This document shows positions 23,356 through 33,671 of a stretch of 64,000 nt of DNA, one piece after another. The position numbers and the translations under genes are program-made. Where the stretch lies: the NCBI GenBank assembly GCA_910575585.1, contig CAJTGF010000023.1, forward strand, positions 1 through 64,000. Reading direction: 5' to 3'. Numbering within the stretch: the first letter of the stretch is position 1; each line of letters starts with the position of its first letter. The notes under the pieces were generated by a model. That model saw only the letters and a list, made by a program, of their open reading frames with translations. It did not search any database and had not been told where the DNA came from. This DNA is from Clostridiaceae bacterium (GTDB taxonomy: Bacteria; Bacillota; Clostridia; Lachnospirales; Lachnospiraceae).

Positions 23356-24153
23356 ATGAATATACTGGAGCGTATCCAATCCTGTCTGCCTGCCCTGACC
23401 AACAGCGAACGCAAAGTCGCCGAATATATCATCCTTGCCCCCATTGACGTTGTGCGCTTTCCATCCGAATATCTGGCCCAGAGATCCGGCGGTTCAAGAG
23501 GCGCCATCATCCGTCTGTGCCAAAAATTAGGATATAAAGGGTATTCCGAATTTAAATATGACATGTCAAAATATATGACTGCCCAATCCACTCCGGCGGC
23601 AGATCCGGCATCCCATACCTTTGACGGCCAGTCATTGGACTGTACCGGCGGCTGTACGGTGCTGGACCGCTACTGCCGGCACATTATGGAAATGTCCCAT
23701 CTGGCCGGCAGTTCCCAGCTAAAAGAACTGGCACGGGCTGTTCGTAAGTCCGCCAATGTCATTACGCTTGGCCAATACCATACCGGTTATTCTGCCATGC
23801 AGCTGGCGTTTCGTTTAAACCGCCACAGTATCAGCAGCCATTGCGTAACCGATCCAAGCATTATGGACAATTACGGATGCATTGTAACGAAAGAGGATAC
23901 GGCAGTCATCATGTCCATCAGCGGAAACCCTTCCTATATCCCGGTCTGCCAGGCTTTTAAAAAAAGGGACACAAAGGTTTTCCTTGTCACCATGACGGCA
24001 AAAACGCCTTTGGGCAAATATGTGGACTCCTTAATCTTGCTTCCCTGCATCACCCTTTCCACAAATACCTCTTTTCTGGATGACCAGCCTGTATTTTTTA
24101 TATTCACAGAACTTCTTCTGGAAGAGGTGCGGGCCCAAAGAGTTCTTCCGTGA
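23356..24153 (+). CDS. MurR/RpiR-family sugar-phosphate regulator
   Basis: This 265-aa protein has an N-terminal HTH_6 domain (residues 1-78: LPALTNSERKVAEYIILAPI, then SEYLAQRSGGSRGAIIRLCQ KLGYKGY) and a C-terminal SIS domain (about 115-245) with VITLGQYHTGYSAMQLAFRL and IMSISGNPSYIPVCQAFKKR. SIS domains of this family sense phosphosugars. AAAAGAGGACC precedes the ATG. It runs convergently to the sulfatase-EIIC-GH1-TSUP genes, ends 19 bases from the sulfatase stop, and is the obvious local regulator, responding perhaps to a 6-phospho-sugar. Confidence 0.9.
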   Translation: MNILERIQSCLPALTNSERKVAEYIILAPIDVVRFPSEYLAQRSGGSRGAIIRLCQKLGYKGYSEFKYDMSKYMTAQSTPAADPASHTFDGQSLDCTGGCTVLDRYCRHIMEMSHLAGSSQLKELARAVRKSANVITLGQYHTGYSAMQLAFRLNRHSISSHCVTDPSIMDNYGCIVTKEDTAVIMSISGNPSYIPVCQAFKKRDTKVFLVTMTAKTPLGKYVDSLILLPCITLSTNTSFLDDQPVFFIFTELLLEEVRAQRVLP

Positions 24154-24172
24154 ACGCATTGCCTCCGCCGTG

Positions 24173-25639
24173 TCACCCCCTTAGCCCCAGCCGGATAAAT
24201 TCCTCGTTCGGGGCTTCTATCCGGTCCATGGCTGCCATAAGTTTTCGGCACATAGCTTCCTTGATCTTATGGTCTTCAATGGGATGCTCCTGAACCGGGT
24301 CAGTTTCCATATCAAACAGCAGATCGCCGTACTTATAGGGTCTCAAATAAGTACCTGCAGGGTATTTCATAACCGGTATTCCGTTGGTAAACCGGCTTCC
24401 ATTTACCAGTTCGCCCTGTTTAAGGACCTTGGATGGCATAAAACCTCTCATCTGCGTGGGCATTAACGTAAGATTTACCAGCGGTTCATTTGCTTCATTG
24501 GCACACCCTTTCATAAACAGGTACCTGCCGTCATAAATATTTCCCTGCCCTCCATGTATGCCGAAAAGAATAGAATCATGAATGGGTTCATCCCCTTTTA
24601 AGATCGGCATCATGCTTTTCCCATCCATTTCATGGCTGCATTCCACTCCAAAATATTCCAACAGCGTGGGGGCAATATCGATGGTCTGGGCCAGCGCGTT
24701 TCTGCGTCCCCGTTCACATCCCGGATAACTGATAAAAAACGGAATATGCACCATCTCATCATACATGGGAGGATAATTTTTTCCCAGATAGCCCTTTTCT
24801 CCCAGAAAGAATCCATGATCTGTATTGACAATGATCAGGGTGTTCTCCCACATGTTATGTTCATCAAGAAAATCCAGGATGCGTCCCAGATGATAATCGC
24901 ACATCGTCAGCAACGCTCCATATTCCCGCCGAAGATTTTCCAAATCTTCCTCTGTGATCTTACTGTCAACAGGCTGATAGCAAGGCCAGTTATACGCTTC
25001 GCGGCAGTCCCGGCACTCATACATCCTGCGGTATTTCTCCGGCACATAAAACGGTTCATGAGGGTCAAAACATTCTATCTGCAAAAACCAATTATCTTCC
25101 GTTTCATATTGGCTCAAAAATTCCAGCCCTGCGTCAATGGTTCTGACGCTTGGCATCTTCGCCTCCTCCTCCATCCGGCTGCGGTTGGCCATATGCTGTT
25201 CCACAGAAAGCCCCTGCTTATTGTTCCTGTTTCCATTTAACTCCATATCCGCGGCTTTTCTTGGTACCCACCGGTCGCCTTCCTGCCCCCGAAATCCTTC
25301 CCAAGTGCAGTAACGATTGTGATAGGTACAGCCTCCGTCCTCAAAATAATGAGAATGGTCCGTTACCAAATGCGTATAGATCCCTTGACTGCTCATCCTC
25401 TCGATCACAGATTCGTCAAATGGCTCCAATGGCCCCCATGCTCTGTGGCAGTGATTGTATCTGCCTGTGTGCAGCTCCCTTCTGGCCGGCATACAAGGCA
25501 TGCTCCCTCCGTAAAATCGGTCAAATACCTGCGTCCGCTCTGCCAGCCGCCGGAAATTCGGGGTCTGTACCCACGAATTTCCATAAGGCTCCAAATACCT
25601 CCTCGTCAATGTGTCAAACATTATCATGACCGCTCTCAT
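24173..25639 (-). CDS. Cys-type sulfatase, predicted cytosolic
   Basis: This 488-aa alkaline-phosphatase-superfamily sulfatase has the maturation motif C49-M-P-A-R (C/S-x-P-x-R); Cys49 would become formylglycine by the anSME at 20399-21523. Other family features are the metal-binding D9 near the N-terminus, YETEDNWFLQIECFDPHEPF (about 170-190), and the NTDHGFFLGEKGYLGKNYPP ligand region (about 270-290). The protein starts directly MRAVMIMFDTLTRR with no signal peptide, so it should act inside the cell. It is the last gene of the TSUP-GH1-EIIC-sulfatase run. The substrate is probably a sulfated, PTS-imported glycoside. Confidence 0.92.
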   Translation of the reverse strand: MRAVMIMFDTLTRRYLEPYGNSWVQTPNFRRLAERTQVFDRFYGGSMPCMPARRELHTGRYNHCHRAWGPLEPFDESVIERMSSQGIYTHLVTDHSHYFEDGGCTYHNRYCTWEGFRGQEGDRWVPRKAADMELNGNRNNKQGLSVEQHMANRSRMEEEAKMPSVRTIDAGLEFLSQYETEDNWFLQIECFDPHEPFYVPEKYRRMYECRDCREAYNWPCYQPVDSKITEEDLENLRREYGALLTMCDYHLGRILDFLDEHNMWENTLIIVNTDHGFFLGEKGYLGKNYPPMYDEMVHIPFFISYPGCERGRRNALAQTIDIAPTLLEYFGVECSHEMDGKSMMPILKGDEPIHDSILFGIHGGQGNIYDGRYLFMKGCANEANEPLVNLTLMPTQMRGFMPSKVLKQGELVNGSRFTNGIPVMKYPAGTYLRPYKYGDLLFDMETDPVQEHPIEDHKIKEAMCRKLMAAMDRIEAPNEEFIRLGLRG

Positions 25640-25671
25640 AATCCTGATCCCTCCAAATCTGCTCTTGTCTT

Positions 25672-26928
25672 CTATTCCCCTGCCGATTCCTGATCCACCA
25701 GTTTTTTGTCATAAGCTTTGATAAACGGAAGATAGATCAGCACACAGACCGCAACAATAATACAGTAGGCCACGGCGGCTTTCCAGTCCAAAGTGGCGAA
25801 AAACATAGCCAAAGGTCCCGGCATAAAGGAAGGCGTGGCAATGAAGCATCTCCCCACAATATTCAGACTTTGCAAAAGATACCCGGCGCCGACGGCAAAG
25901 GAAAACGCTCCGATGTGGGGGATCAGCAGTTCCATATTAAAGATAAACGGCGTGCCAAATAAAATCGGTTCCGATATCATAAAGATGGACGGCACGATCC
26001 CCAGCCTTGATATGGATTTCAACTGGGCTGATTTGCACACCAGCAGCATAGCGATGGCCGCCGGCAGCATCCCAATCTGCCAGCTGATAAATCCCGTTGC
26101 CAGAACATGGGGCAGAGCCTGCCCTGCCTCATAAGCGGCCAGATTTTCTACCACATTGACAGCCATAACCGGCGACAGAACCGCCATTATGATTGAAGTT
26201 CCATGAACTCCGAAGAACCAAAGTACCCTGGACAACGCAAACATTACCACAATGGCAACCACATTTTCCGAAGCGCTTAACAAAGGCTTTAAAATGATGC
26301 CTACCAGCTGCGGCAGCATAAAACCAAATTGATCACACACCAAACGGATGGCGATACCCAGTACAAGCAAAACACAGGTGGAGATCAATGATTCAAAAGG
26401 CGCGGACACCATAGGCGGCACTGCCTCCGGAAGCTTGATCTTCGGTCCTTTCTTGTCCCACAATTTTAAAATCTCACAGAAAAATATCCCAACGAAAAAC
26501 GCGCTGAACAATCCCTGTGAACCCAGATAAGAAAAGTCCAAAGTCGTACGATTGTCTGCGGTCACCAGATTAACAGACAATATCAAGTAGATAACCAAAT
26601 TTATGATCACGGCGTTTTTTATATTAATATTGTTTTCCTCCGCCATGGTACACACTACTCCCAATAATGCCAACAGTCCATAAAGTCCCGTGGTCATCTG
26701 ATAAACAAGATTCAGCCACCCTGCATTGGCTTTGGCGAAAGCCATCCATCCTAAACCAATCCCGTTGGTGGTATCAGCCGGAAACGGCGGAGTCTTTAGA
26801 AGCGTTATAACGCCCGCAAAAATAGTAATGCCGATCATAGCCATTACTCCGCTTTGAATCGCTTTGACATATCTGTGATTGGATAAATCTGTTATCCTGC
26901 CAATAATCTTATCTGACTGCATACCCAT
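25672..26928 (-). CDS. PTS sugar transporter EIIC, lactose/cellobiose (CelB) family
   Basis: This 418-aa membrane protein has about ten hydrophobic segments and the family pattern: an N-terminal amphipathic HRYVKAIQSGVMAMIGITIF, GVHGTSIIMAVLSPVMAVNV (about 236-255), ISEPILFGTPFIFNMELLIP (about 318-337) and FMPGPLAMFFATLDW. EIIC moves the sugar, which is phosphorylated by EIIB on entry. No EIIA, EIIB or HPr is in the window, so these must be supplied elsewhere. AGGAGGCAGGACT precedes the ATG. It lies between the sulfatase and GH1 genes, implying import of the substrate as a phosphate ester. Confidence 0.9.
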   Translation of the reverse strand: MGMQSDKIIGRITDLSNHRYVKAIQSGVMAMIGITIFAGVITLLKTPPFPADTTNGIGLGWMAFAKANAGWLNLVYQMTTGLYGLLALLGVVCTMAEENNINIKNAVIINLVIYLILSVNLVTADNRTTLDFSYLGSQGLFSAFFVGIFFCEILKLWDKKGPKIKLPEAVPPMVSAPFESLISTCVLLVLGIAIRLVCDQFGFMLPQLVGIILKPLLSASENVVAIVVMFALSRVLWFFGVHGTSIIMAVLSPVMAVNVVENLAAYEAGQALPHVLATGFISWQIGMLPAAIAMLLVCKSAQLKSISRLGIVPSIFMISEPILFGTPFIFNMELLIPHIGAFSFAVGAGYLLQSLNIVGRCFIATPSFMPGPLAMFFATLDWKAAVAYCIIVAVCVLIYLPFIKAYDKKLVDQESAGE

Positions 26929-27012
26929 AGTCCTGCCTCCTGAACATCGTCATATTTTTATACCATCAACTCATTTGCGCATAATGTATTTGATATAATC
27001 ATCATAACGGCT

Positions 27013-27121
27013 TTTTGATCATTTGTCTATTTATTTTTGTTCATTTTGTTCATTTCGGCGCTTGTAATAGTTTTAGCTCTGATTTTGATCATTATTCTTT
27101 ATAATTTTGTTCAATTTGTCC
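27013..27121. promoter_or_regulatory. Repeated TGATCA-centred motifs upstream of the EIIC gene
   Basis: TTTTGATCATTTGTCT (27013-27028) and TTTTGATCATTATTCT (27083-27098) are 70 bases apart, about seven helical turns. Each is followed by TTTTGTTCA motifs (27037 onward and 27105 onward). They lie upstream of EIIC, between GH1 and EIIC. They are candidate operators for the RpiR regulator, with DNA looping possible. This is inference from repetition and spacing. Confidence 0.45.
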
Positions 27122-27151
27122 AAAAAAAAACGATACTTACCACCTAAAAAG

Positions 27152-27199
27152 AAAAATGCCGTCACGCTTATGTCCTATCCCTTGCGCAACGGCATTTTT
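27152..27199 (-). terminator. Terminator after the GH1 gene
   Basis: On the minus strand an 11-bp perfect stem (27199-27189 with 27162-27152, AAAAATGCCGT) ends in TTTTTC. It lies ten bases after the GH1 stop, so EIIC and sulfatase probably have their own promoter in 26929-27150. Confidence 0.8.
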
Positions 27200-27209
27200 C
27201 CGTCAATCC

Positions 27210-28730
<1,521 letters not shown>

Positions 28731-28754
28731 TCATCAGCCTACCTGTCCCATGGA

Positions 28755-29549
28755 TCACATAAATTGGATCATATTATATACGCAGATCATCATGATGGCG
28801 ATCATCAGCCCGATAAACAGCCGGTTGACCATCCCTGCGTCCATCCGCCGGTTGATCATCCTTCCTGCTGCCCCTCCCAATATCCCGCAGCCTACCATGA
28901 TAACCAAAAGCCCTATGGCAAACTCCGGCACACTGCCTGTTGCCAGTGTATTGACAAGGCTGGCGATCTGGGAAAACAAGATGATATACAGGGAATTTTG
29001 CGCCGCGGTTTTTGTATCCATGGAAAAGAAATAAAATAATACTACCAGGTTAATGGGACCTCCCCCAATACCCAGAAAGGATGAGAGAATGCCCAGCACC
29101 AGCCCTATAGCGATGCAGATGCCTGCATTGGTCACCTGCCGGGTTTTTATTTTGTCTTTTCTTACCGTATAGATCAGAGTCCCCAAGGTAATGAACAGCA
29201 GGCATCCGGCCTGCACGGCCCCCACCTGGTCCTTATTTTCCACCAGTCCGGACAGATACTGAAACATCATTTTTCCTGCGACTCCGCCCAGGGCTGCCCC
29301 TATGGCAAGAGGCGTGCCTGTCTTCATGTCCACCAGGGAGGAACCGCTCATCCTGGCTTTCACAACAGAATAGCAGGACATAGAAAGCACGGTGCAGCCG
29401 GACAGAAAGCTTATGCTGGCCACACTCAGCACACCGAAGGTATCCAGAAGCGGTTTTATCAGCACCCCTCCCCCGATGCCACATATGGCGCCTGCCACGG
29501 ATGCCAGAAAACTGACTGCCGCAAAAATAACGTAAAGAAAAACACTCAT
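28755..29549 (-). CDS. TauE/SafE-family (TSUP) anion exporter
   Basis: This 264-aa protein has eight predicted membrane segments, starting SVFLYVIFAAVSFLASVAGA. It has the two TSUP repeats, each opening with a glycine motif: GAICGIGGGVLIKPLL (about 20-35) and LSSFLGIGGGPINLVV (about 152-167). The family exports sulfite, sulfate, sulfoacetate or related organosulfur compounds. It is first in the minus-strand run before GH1 (39 bases to the longest GH1 frame). Placement with a cytosolic sulfatase suggests it removes the sulfate released inside the cell; this role is inferred. Confidence 0.88.
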   Translation of the reverse strand: MSVFLYVIFAAVSFLASVAGAICGIGGGVLIKPLLDTFGVLSVASISFLSGCTVLSMSCYSVVKARMSGSSLVDMKTGTPLAIGAALGGVAGKMMFQYLSGLVENKDQVGAVQAGCLLFITLGTLIYTVRKDKIKTRQVTNAGICIAIGLVLGILSSFLGIGGGPINLVVLFYFFSMDTKTAAQNSLYIILFSQIASLVNTLATGSVPEFAIGLLVIMVGCGILGGAAGRMINRRMDAGMVNRLFIGLMIAIMMICVYNMIQFM

Positions 29550-29916
29550 TCTTTTGTATCCTCACTTTCCCGATTTTATCTTTGATCTCTCCTGTCAGCA
29601 TTCTTTCAATACTTGTGTTGTCATAAAGCTCATGAGATAGTAACCATTCAGATAATCCTTAATTTATTATACGATTGCTCTGACCGATTCGTCAAGTTCT
29701 CCTTCTATATTAGGTAACGGCACGCGACGCTTTGCGTCACCTTGGAGATCCCCGCCTGTCAAGAGGCCGTTGGAAAACGATTGCACCCAATCTGCCACTG
29801 TAGGTCATAACCTGAATATATATGCACTTTTTCTCAAAATGTTAGACTTGATTTTATTGCTGTCCTGCTTTAAAATATTCATTATGGGGGATTAGGGAAA
29901 TCCCAAAAATGTACTC
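29550..29916. other. Intergenic region between TSUP gene and hairpin
   Basis: No gene is supportable. It contains short hairpins (GACGC/GCGTC near 29730, GGGATT/AATCCC near 29890) and must hold the TSUP promoter reading left, but no strong -35/-10 pair stands out. Confidence 0.45.
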
Positions 29917-30066
29917 TCGGAGTCTCTTTGTGCCTGATTTTATGAGATGATATTTTTGTCAGATGCGCATAAATTTATGAGGCGTACGTGGAACGTACGT
30001 TGATTAACTTTATGCACATCTGGCGAAAAATCAGCCATAAAGGCAGGTGCAAGAGAGATTCCGGGA
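29917..30066 (+). ncRNA. 150-nt long hairpin upstream of the phosphorelay operon
   Basis: The two arms (about 29917-29990 and 29995-30066) pair almost continuously around a GGAA tip, with a perfect ACGTAC/GTACGT apex stem. Most deviations are G·U wobbles on the plus strand (roughly nine wobbles against two reverse-type changes), with a few single-base bulges. The structure ends 29 bases before the response-regulator ATG, and an AAAGGAGG ribosome site follows. It could be a cis-acting leader RNA, a free RNA or a miniature transposable element. No T-run follows, so it is not a simple terminator. Confidence 0.55.
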
Positions 30067-30095
30067 GCACATAAAAGTATAAAGGAGGCTGCTGT

Positions 30096-30458
30096 ATGCG
30101 CAAACGTATTTTAGTAGTGGATGATGATGAAATGAATTTGAAAAGGACAAGAATGATTCTGGAAAAGTACTACAATGTGCTTCTTGCAGAATCAGGGAGG
30201 GAGGCTCTTGAAAAGATCAAGGTTGAAAAAATTGACCTGATCCTTCTGGACATCGCGATGCCGAAGATGGATGGCCTGGAAACGTTTAAACGTATGAAAG
30301 ATTCCTCTGTGGATATTCCGGTTATCTTTCTGACCGCGTCCGGCTATGAAGATGATGTGCGGACTGCCATCAGCCTGGGGGCCATTAATTATCTGAAAAA
30401 ACCGTTTTTCCCGCTGGAACTGTTAAAACGAGTGGAATTGGGGCTTGAAAGTCAATGA
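30096..30458 (+). CDS. Single-domain response regulator (CheY-like receiver)
   Basis: This 120-aa protein is a bare receiver: acidic pocket VVDDDEMN (residues 7-14), phospho-acceptor Asp52 in LILLDIAMPKMDG, Thr in IFLTASGYED (about 80) and Lys in LKKPFFP (about 101). There is no output domain, so it acts as a phosphate shuttle or by protein contact. AAAGGAGGCTGCTGT precedes the ATG. Its stop overlaps the start of the next gene (ATGA at 30455-30458). It is the first gene of a three-gene phosphorelay operon. Confidence 0.95.
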   Translation: MRKRILVVDDDEMNLKRTRMILEKYYNVLLAESGREALEKIKVEKIDLILLDIAMPKMDGLETFKRMKDSSVDIPVIFLTASGYEDDVRTAISLGAINYLKKPFFPLELLKRVELGLESQ

Positions 30459-33400
30459 GAGAGAAAGAACAGACCAGTATACACCTGCTTCTGGCCAGTA
30501 TTGTCACCATGTTCGGCACAATACTGATTTTAACTATAGTAGCTTTGTCATGGGAACTGTGGATGGTTCCTGTTATCCTGATTGGCAACACGCTTATATG
30601 GTGCCTTCACATAGGAAGAGCTGGTTCAGAGACATTTTATGTAAACTTATGTGCCGGATTGCTGATGGTCGGATTTTTTTTCTTCGGAGTACACAGCATC
30701 ACTCTTTTTGACATACCAGCCGTAGCCTGTATGATGATACTCGTTTATTCCATGTTTGACAAAAAGCGGCTGTTGTACATGACAGCCGCCCTTTATGTGC
30801 TGGTGCTGCTGTATCACTTCTTTATCCTGCGCACCATCACCAGCGACATGGGCACGCAGAATATGATCCGCATGGGCCTGGGGATCACGGTTGTAGCCGG
30901 TTCCATGCTGATCTCAAGATTTCGGATCAACCGCAGATTGGAATCACGGGCGATCTATGACAACACTCTTGCGGAGTTGAAAAAATCCGAGCGGCAGAAC
31001 GCGGAATTTCTGTCCAATGTGTCCCATGAGATCCGGACTCCCATTAACATGGTGCTGGGGATCAGCGAAGTCATATTGGAAAAAAATATTTCCCCCGATA
31101 TCCGGGCAGACATGCAGTCTATAAAACTGGCGGGCAAGCGTCTTTCCAATCAGATCGTCAATATGCTTGATTATACGGAGATTATGGAAGGAACCCTGAT
31201 CCCGGCTAAAGAACCATATCGGATCATTTCCGTACTTAACGACCTGATCACCATGACCGCCATGCTGAGCGGCAAGCAGCAGCTGGAAATGGTATTTGAT
31301 CTGGACCCAAAGATCCCGGCGGTTCTTATCGGAGATGTAGAAAAAATCTCTCATGTTCTGAAGATCATTGTAGAAAACTCCATTAAATTTACGGAAGAAG
31401 GCGGCATTAACGTGTATATCCACTTCCGGCGGGAAAGCTATGGAGTTAATCTGATGATTGACATCTATGATACCGGAATCGGCATGACCGCTTCTCAGCT
31501 GACCCAGATGTGCGATGATTTTTACCAGGCAGACTCCGGAAGCCGCCGATTTGCGGGAGGGCTTGGGCTTGGCCTTCCCATTGCGCGGGGCCTGCTCCAC
31601 GCAATGGGCGGATTTATCCATTTTAGCAGCTCCGAACAGCAAGGTCTGCAGGTCCACATCACCATTCCCCAGGGAGTGGAAAAAGATACGCCGGCCATGA
31701 TCGTAACCGACCCAAAACAGCTTTGCATCGCATGTTACTTCCGTCCTGAAAAATACAACAGCGATGAAGTGAAACGATACTATGACAAAATGATCTATCA
31801 CATGATGGAGGGACTTAATCTTAACGGGTATCAGGCCCACAATTTTGAAGGTCTGGTGAAACTGCTGAATACCCGCCCTCTGACCCATGTATTTATCGCT
31901 CAGACAGAGTATGAGGAGAATCACTCCTATTATGAAGATCTGGCAAATAACCTTCAGGTGGTCATCATCGCGGACCGTGATTTTACCTTAAGCAGGCACA
32001 GTAAACTTTTAGTGATCCGCAAGCCGTTTTTCGCCCTCTCCGTGGTAAATCTGCTTAACGGCGAGGTACAAGAAAACGGATTTGGGGAAGCGCAGGCTGC
32101 GGGCCGCAAGCCTTTCTCCTGCGACAAAGTCCGGGTTCTTGCTGTCGATGATGAAGAGATGAACCTTGTGGTGGCCAAAGGTGTTCTGGGCAGCTACAAC
32201 ATACAGGTGGATACCTGCCTAAGCGGAAAGGAAGCGGTGGAGCGGTGTTCCACCACGGACTATGATATTATTTTCCTGGACCATATGATGCCTGGCTTTG
32301 ACGGCGTGGAAACCATGAGACAGATCCGTACCATTCAGGACGGAAAATATAAAGACCTTCCTATAATTGCGCTTACCGCCAACACCATCAGCGGCGCAAG
32401 GGAAATGTTCCGCAACGAAGGCTTTACGGAATTTATACCAAAACCAATTGAACGCCCTGTTCTGGAACGGGTGCTGCGCAAGGTGCTGCCGGAGGATCAG
32501 ATGCAGTATGAAGAGATGCCCGTAACCCCGGAGGAAGCTCCTTTGCCGGACCATGCCGGTTCTCCAAAGCCATCTGCTCAAACGGAACCTGAGGCAAAAA
32601 ATTATATCCGTAAAAAAGGTTCCTCAAAAAAAGCCGCCCGCAAAAAGGGCTCGCCTATGAATATCTTTTCGAAACGCGGCAGATCACAGCAGCGGGTGTC
32701 AGAAGTTGACATACCAAAAGCCACTGCTCCGGAATACGACCTGCCCGAAACCGGCCAAACCAATGATAATGTTTCAAAACGCGGCAGATCACAGCAGCGC
32801 ATCATGGAGATCGATATACCAAGAGCCACTGCTCCGGAGTACGAGCTGCCGGAAACTCCCATACCCAATGATCCCATCCCAAAAGACAGGATCTCAAAGG
32901 GCAGTATTTTGAAATACCGCATCCCGGTATACAGTATTCCAAGAGGCAGAGACTTTAAGGACTCGGTGGGAAGATACCGCAAAACGGAACGAGATCTGCT
33001 GGAGGATACTCTGACAGAATACGGATCCGCAGATCATAACGATCCACAAAAAGGCGGCTATACGGATCTCGACGGCTTAAGCGAAGACCCGGCAAATAAT
33101 GATCCAGCGGATCAAAACATATGGGACGCAGACCTGAAGGAAGGCGCTTACGCAGACTTTGATAAGTCGCAGGAACCGGATGAAGACGATCTTACGGATT
33201 ACGATGCCCCGGACGTTGCTCCGGAAGAAGACGGACTATGGGATGATGATACCCCGGACGACAGCTCCGGACTTTCCCTGTCCGCCGATGCCTCCCAGCC
33301 TTTCGCCCCTCTCTCCCGCGTAGGCATAAACGTACAGCTTGGGCTGGATTACTGCTGCGGGGAAGACGGATTTTACATGGAAATGCTCGACATGTTCTAT

Positions 33401-33646
33401 ACCCAGGCCGAGAAAAAGAAAAGCGAGATCGTTGCTCTGTACGACGCGGCTGATTGGGACGAATACACGGTCAAAGTCCATGCGTTAAAAAGTACATCCA
33501 TGACCATCGGCGCGGAAGGTCTGGCAGAACAGGCCAGGCTGTTGGAGCAGGCCGGAAAGACCAAAGATATCGACTACATCCGGCACAACCATGACGCGCT
33601 GCTGCGCCTATACGATGAGATCTGCAAAACCATTGCGGAATTATAA
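30455..33646 (+). CDS. Membrane hybrid histidine kinase with receiver and Hpt domains
   Basis: In this 1063-aa protein the order is: six hydrophobic segments (about 10-175) with little extracellular domain; HisKA with His191 in NVSHEIRTP; HATPase with DTGIGMT and GGLGLGLPIARG; a degenerate receiver-like domain without the acceptor (about 400-530); a true receiver with Asp609 in IFLDHMMPGFDG; a long Lys/Pro/acidic linker (about 690-950) with two copies of a 35-residue repeat; and a C-terminal Hpt domain with His1009 in VHALKSTSMTIGAE. This allows a full His-Asp-His relay, with 30096-30458 as a possible end acceptor. The signal is unknown. Confidence 0.92.
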   Translation: MREKEQTSIHLLLASIVTMFGTILILTIVALSWELWMVPVILIGNTLIWCLHIGRAGSETFYVNLCAGLLMVGFFFFGVHSITLFDIPAVACMMILVYSMFDKKRLLYMTAALYVLVLLYHFFILRTITSDMGTQNMIRMGLGITVVAGSMLISRFRINRRLESRAIYDNTLAELKKSERQNAEFLSNVSHEIRTPINMVLGISEVILEKNISPDIRADMQSIKLAGKRLSNQIVNMLDYTEIMEGTLIPAKEPYRIISVLNDLITMTAMLSGKQQLEMVFDLDPKIPAVLIGDVEKISHVLKIIVENSIKFTEEGGINVYIHFRRESYGVNLMIDIYDTGIGMTASQLTQMCDDFYQADSGSRRFAGGLGLGLPIARGLLHAMGGFIHFSSSEQQGLQVHITIPQGVEKDTPAMIVTDPKQLCIACYFRPEKYNSDEVKRYYDKMIYHMMEGLNLNGYQAHNFEGLVKLLNTRPLTHVFIAQTEYEENHSYYEDLANNLQVVIIADRDFTLSRHSKLLVIRKPFFALSVVNLLNGEVQENGFGEAQAAGRKPFSCDKVRVLAVDDEEMNLVVAKGVLGSYNIQVDTCLSGKEAVERCSTTDYDIIFLDHMMPGFDGVETMRQIRTIQDGKYKDLPIIALTANTISGAREMFRNEGFTEFIPKPIERPVLERVLRKVLPEDQMQYEEMPVTPEEAPLPDHAGSPKPSAQTEPEAKNYIRKKGSSKKAARKKGSPMNIFSKRGRSQQRVSEVDIPKATAPEYDLPETGQTNDNVSKRGRSQQRIMEIDIPRATAPEYELPETPIPNDPIPKDRISKGSILKYRIPVYSIPRGRDFKDSVGRYRKTERDLLEDTLTEYGSADHNDPQKGGYTDLDGLSEDPANNDPADQNIWDADLKEGAYADFDKSQEPDEDDLTDYDAPDVAPEEDGLWDDDTPDDSSGLSLSADASQPFAPLSRVGINVQLGLDYCCGEDGFYMEMLDMFYTQAEKKKSEIVALYDAADWDEYTVKVHALKSTSMTIGAEGLAEQARLLEQAGKTKDIDYIRHNHDALLRLYDEICKTIAEL
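32672..32881 (+). repeat. Two 105-bp tandem repeats in the kinase linker
   Basis: Two copies beginning AAACGCGGCAGATCACAGCA at 32672 and 32777 encode 35-residue units (KRGRSQQR, then (V/I)xE(V/I)DIP(K/R)ATAPEY, LPET). A degraded third unit may follow. The exact period keeps the frame, so the linker length can change by recombination. Confidence 0.75.
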
Positions 33647-33671
33647 AGGAGAAACAGGAGGAAAGATCGGT

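Noticed and set aside
33591-33671. ATG start for the DegV-kinase inside the previous gene
   Set aside because: No ribosome site and a 56-base overlap; GTG 33672 lies ten bases after AGGAGG.
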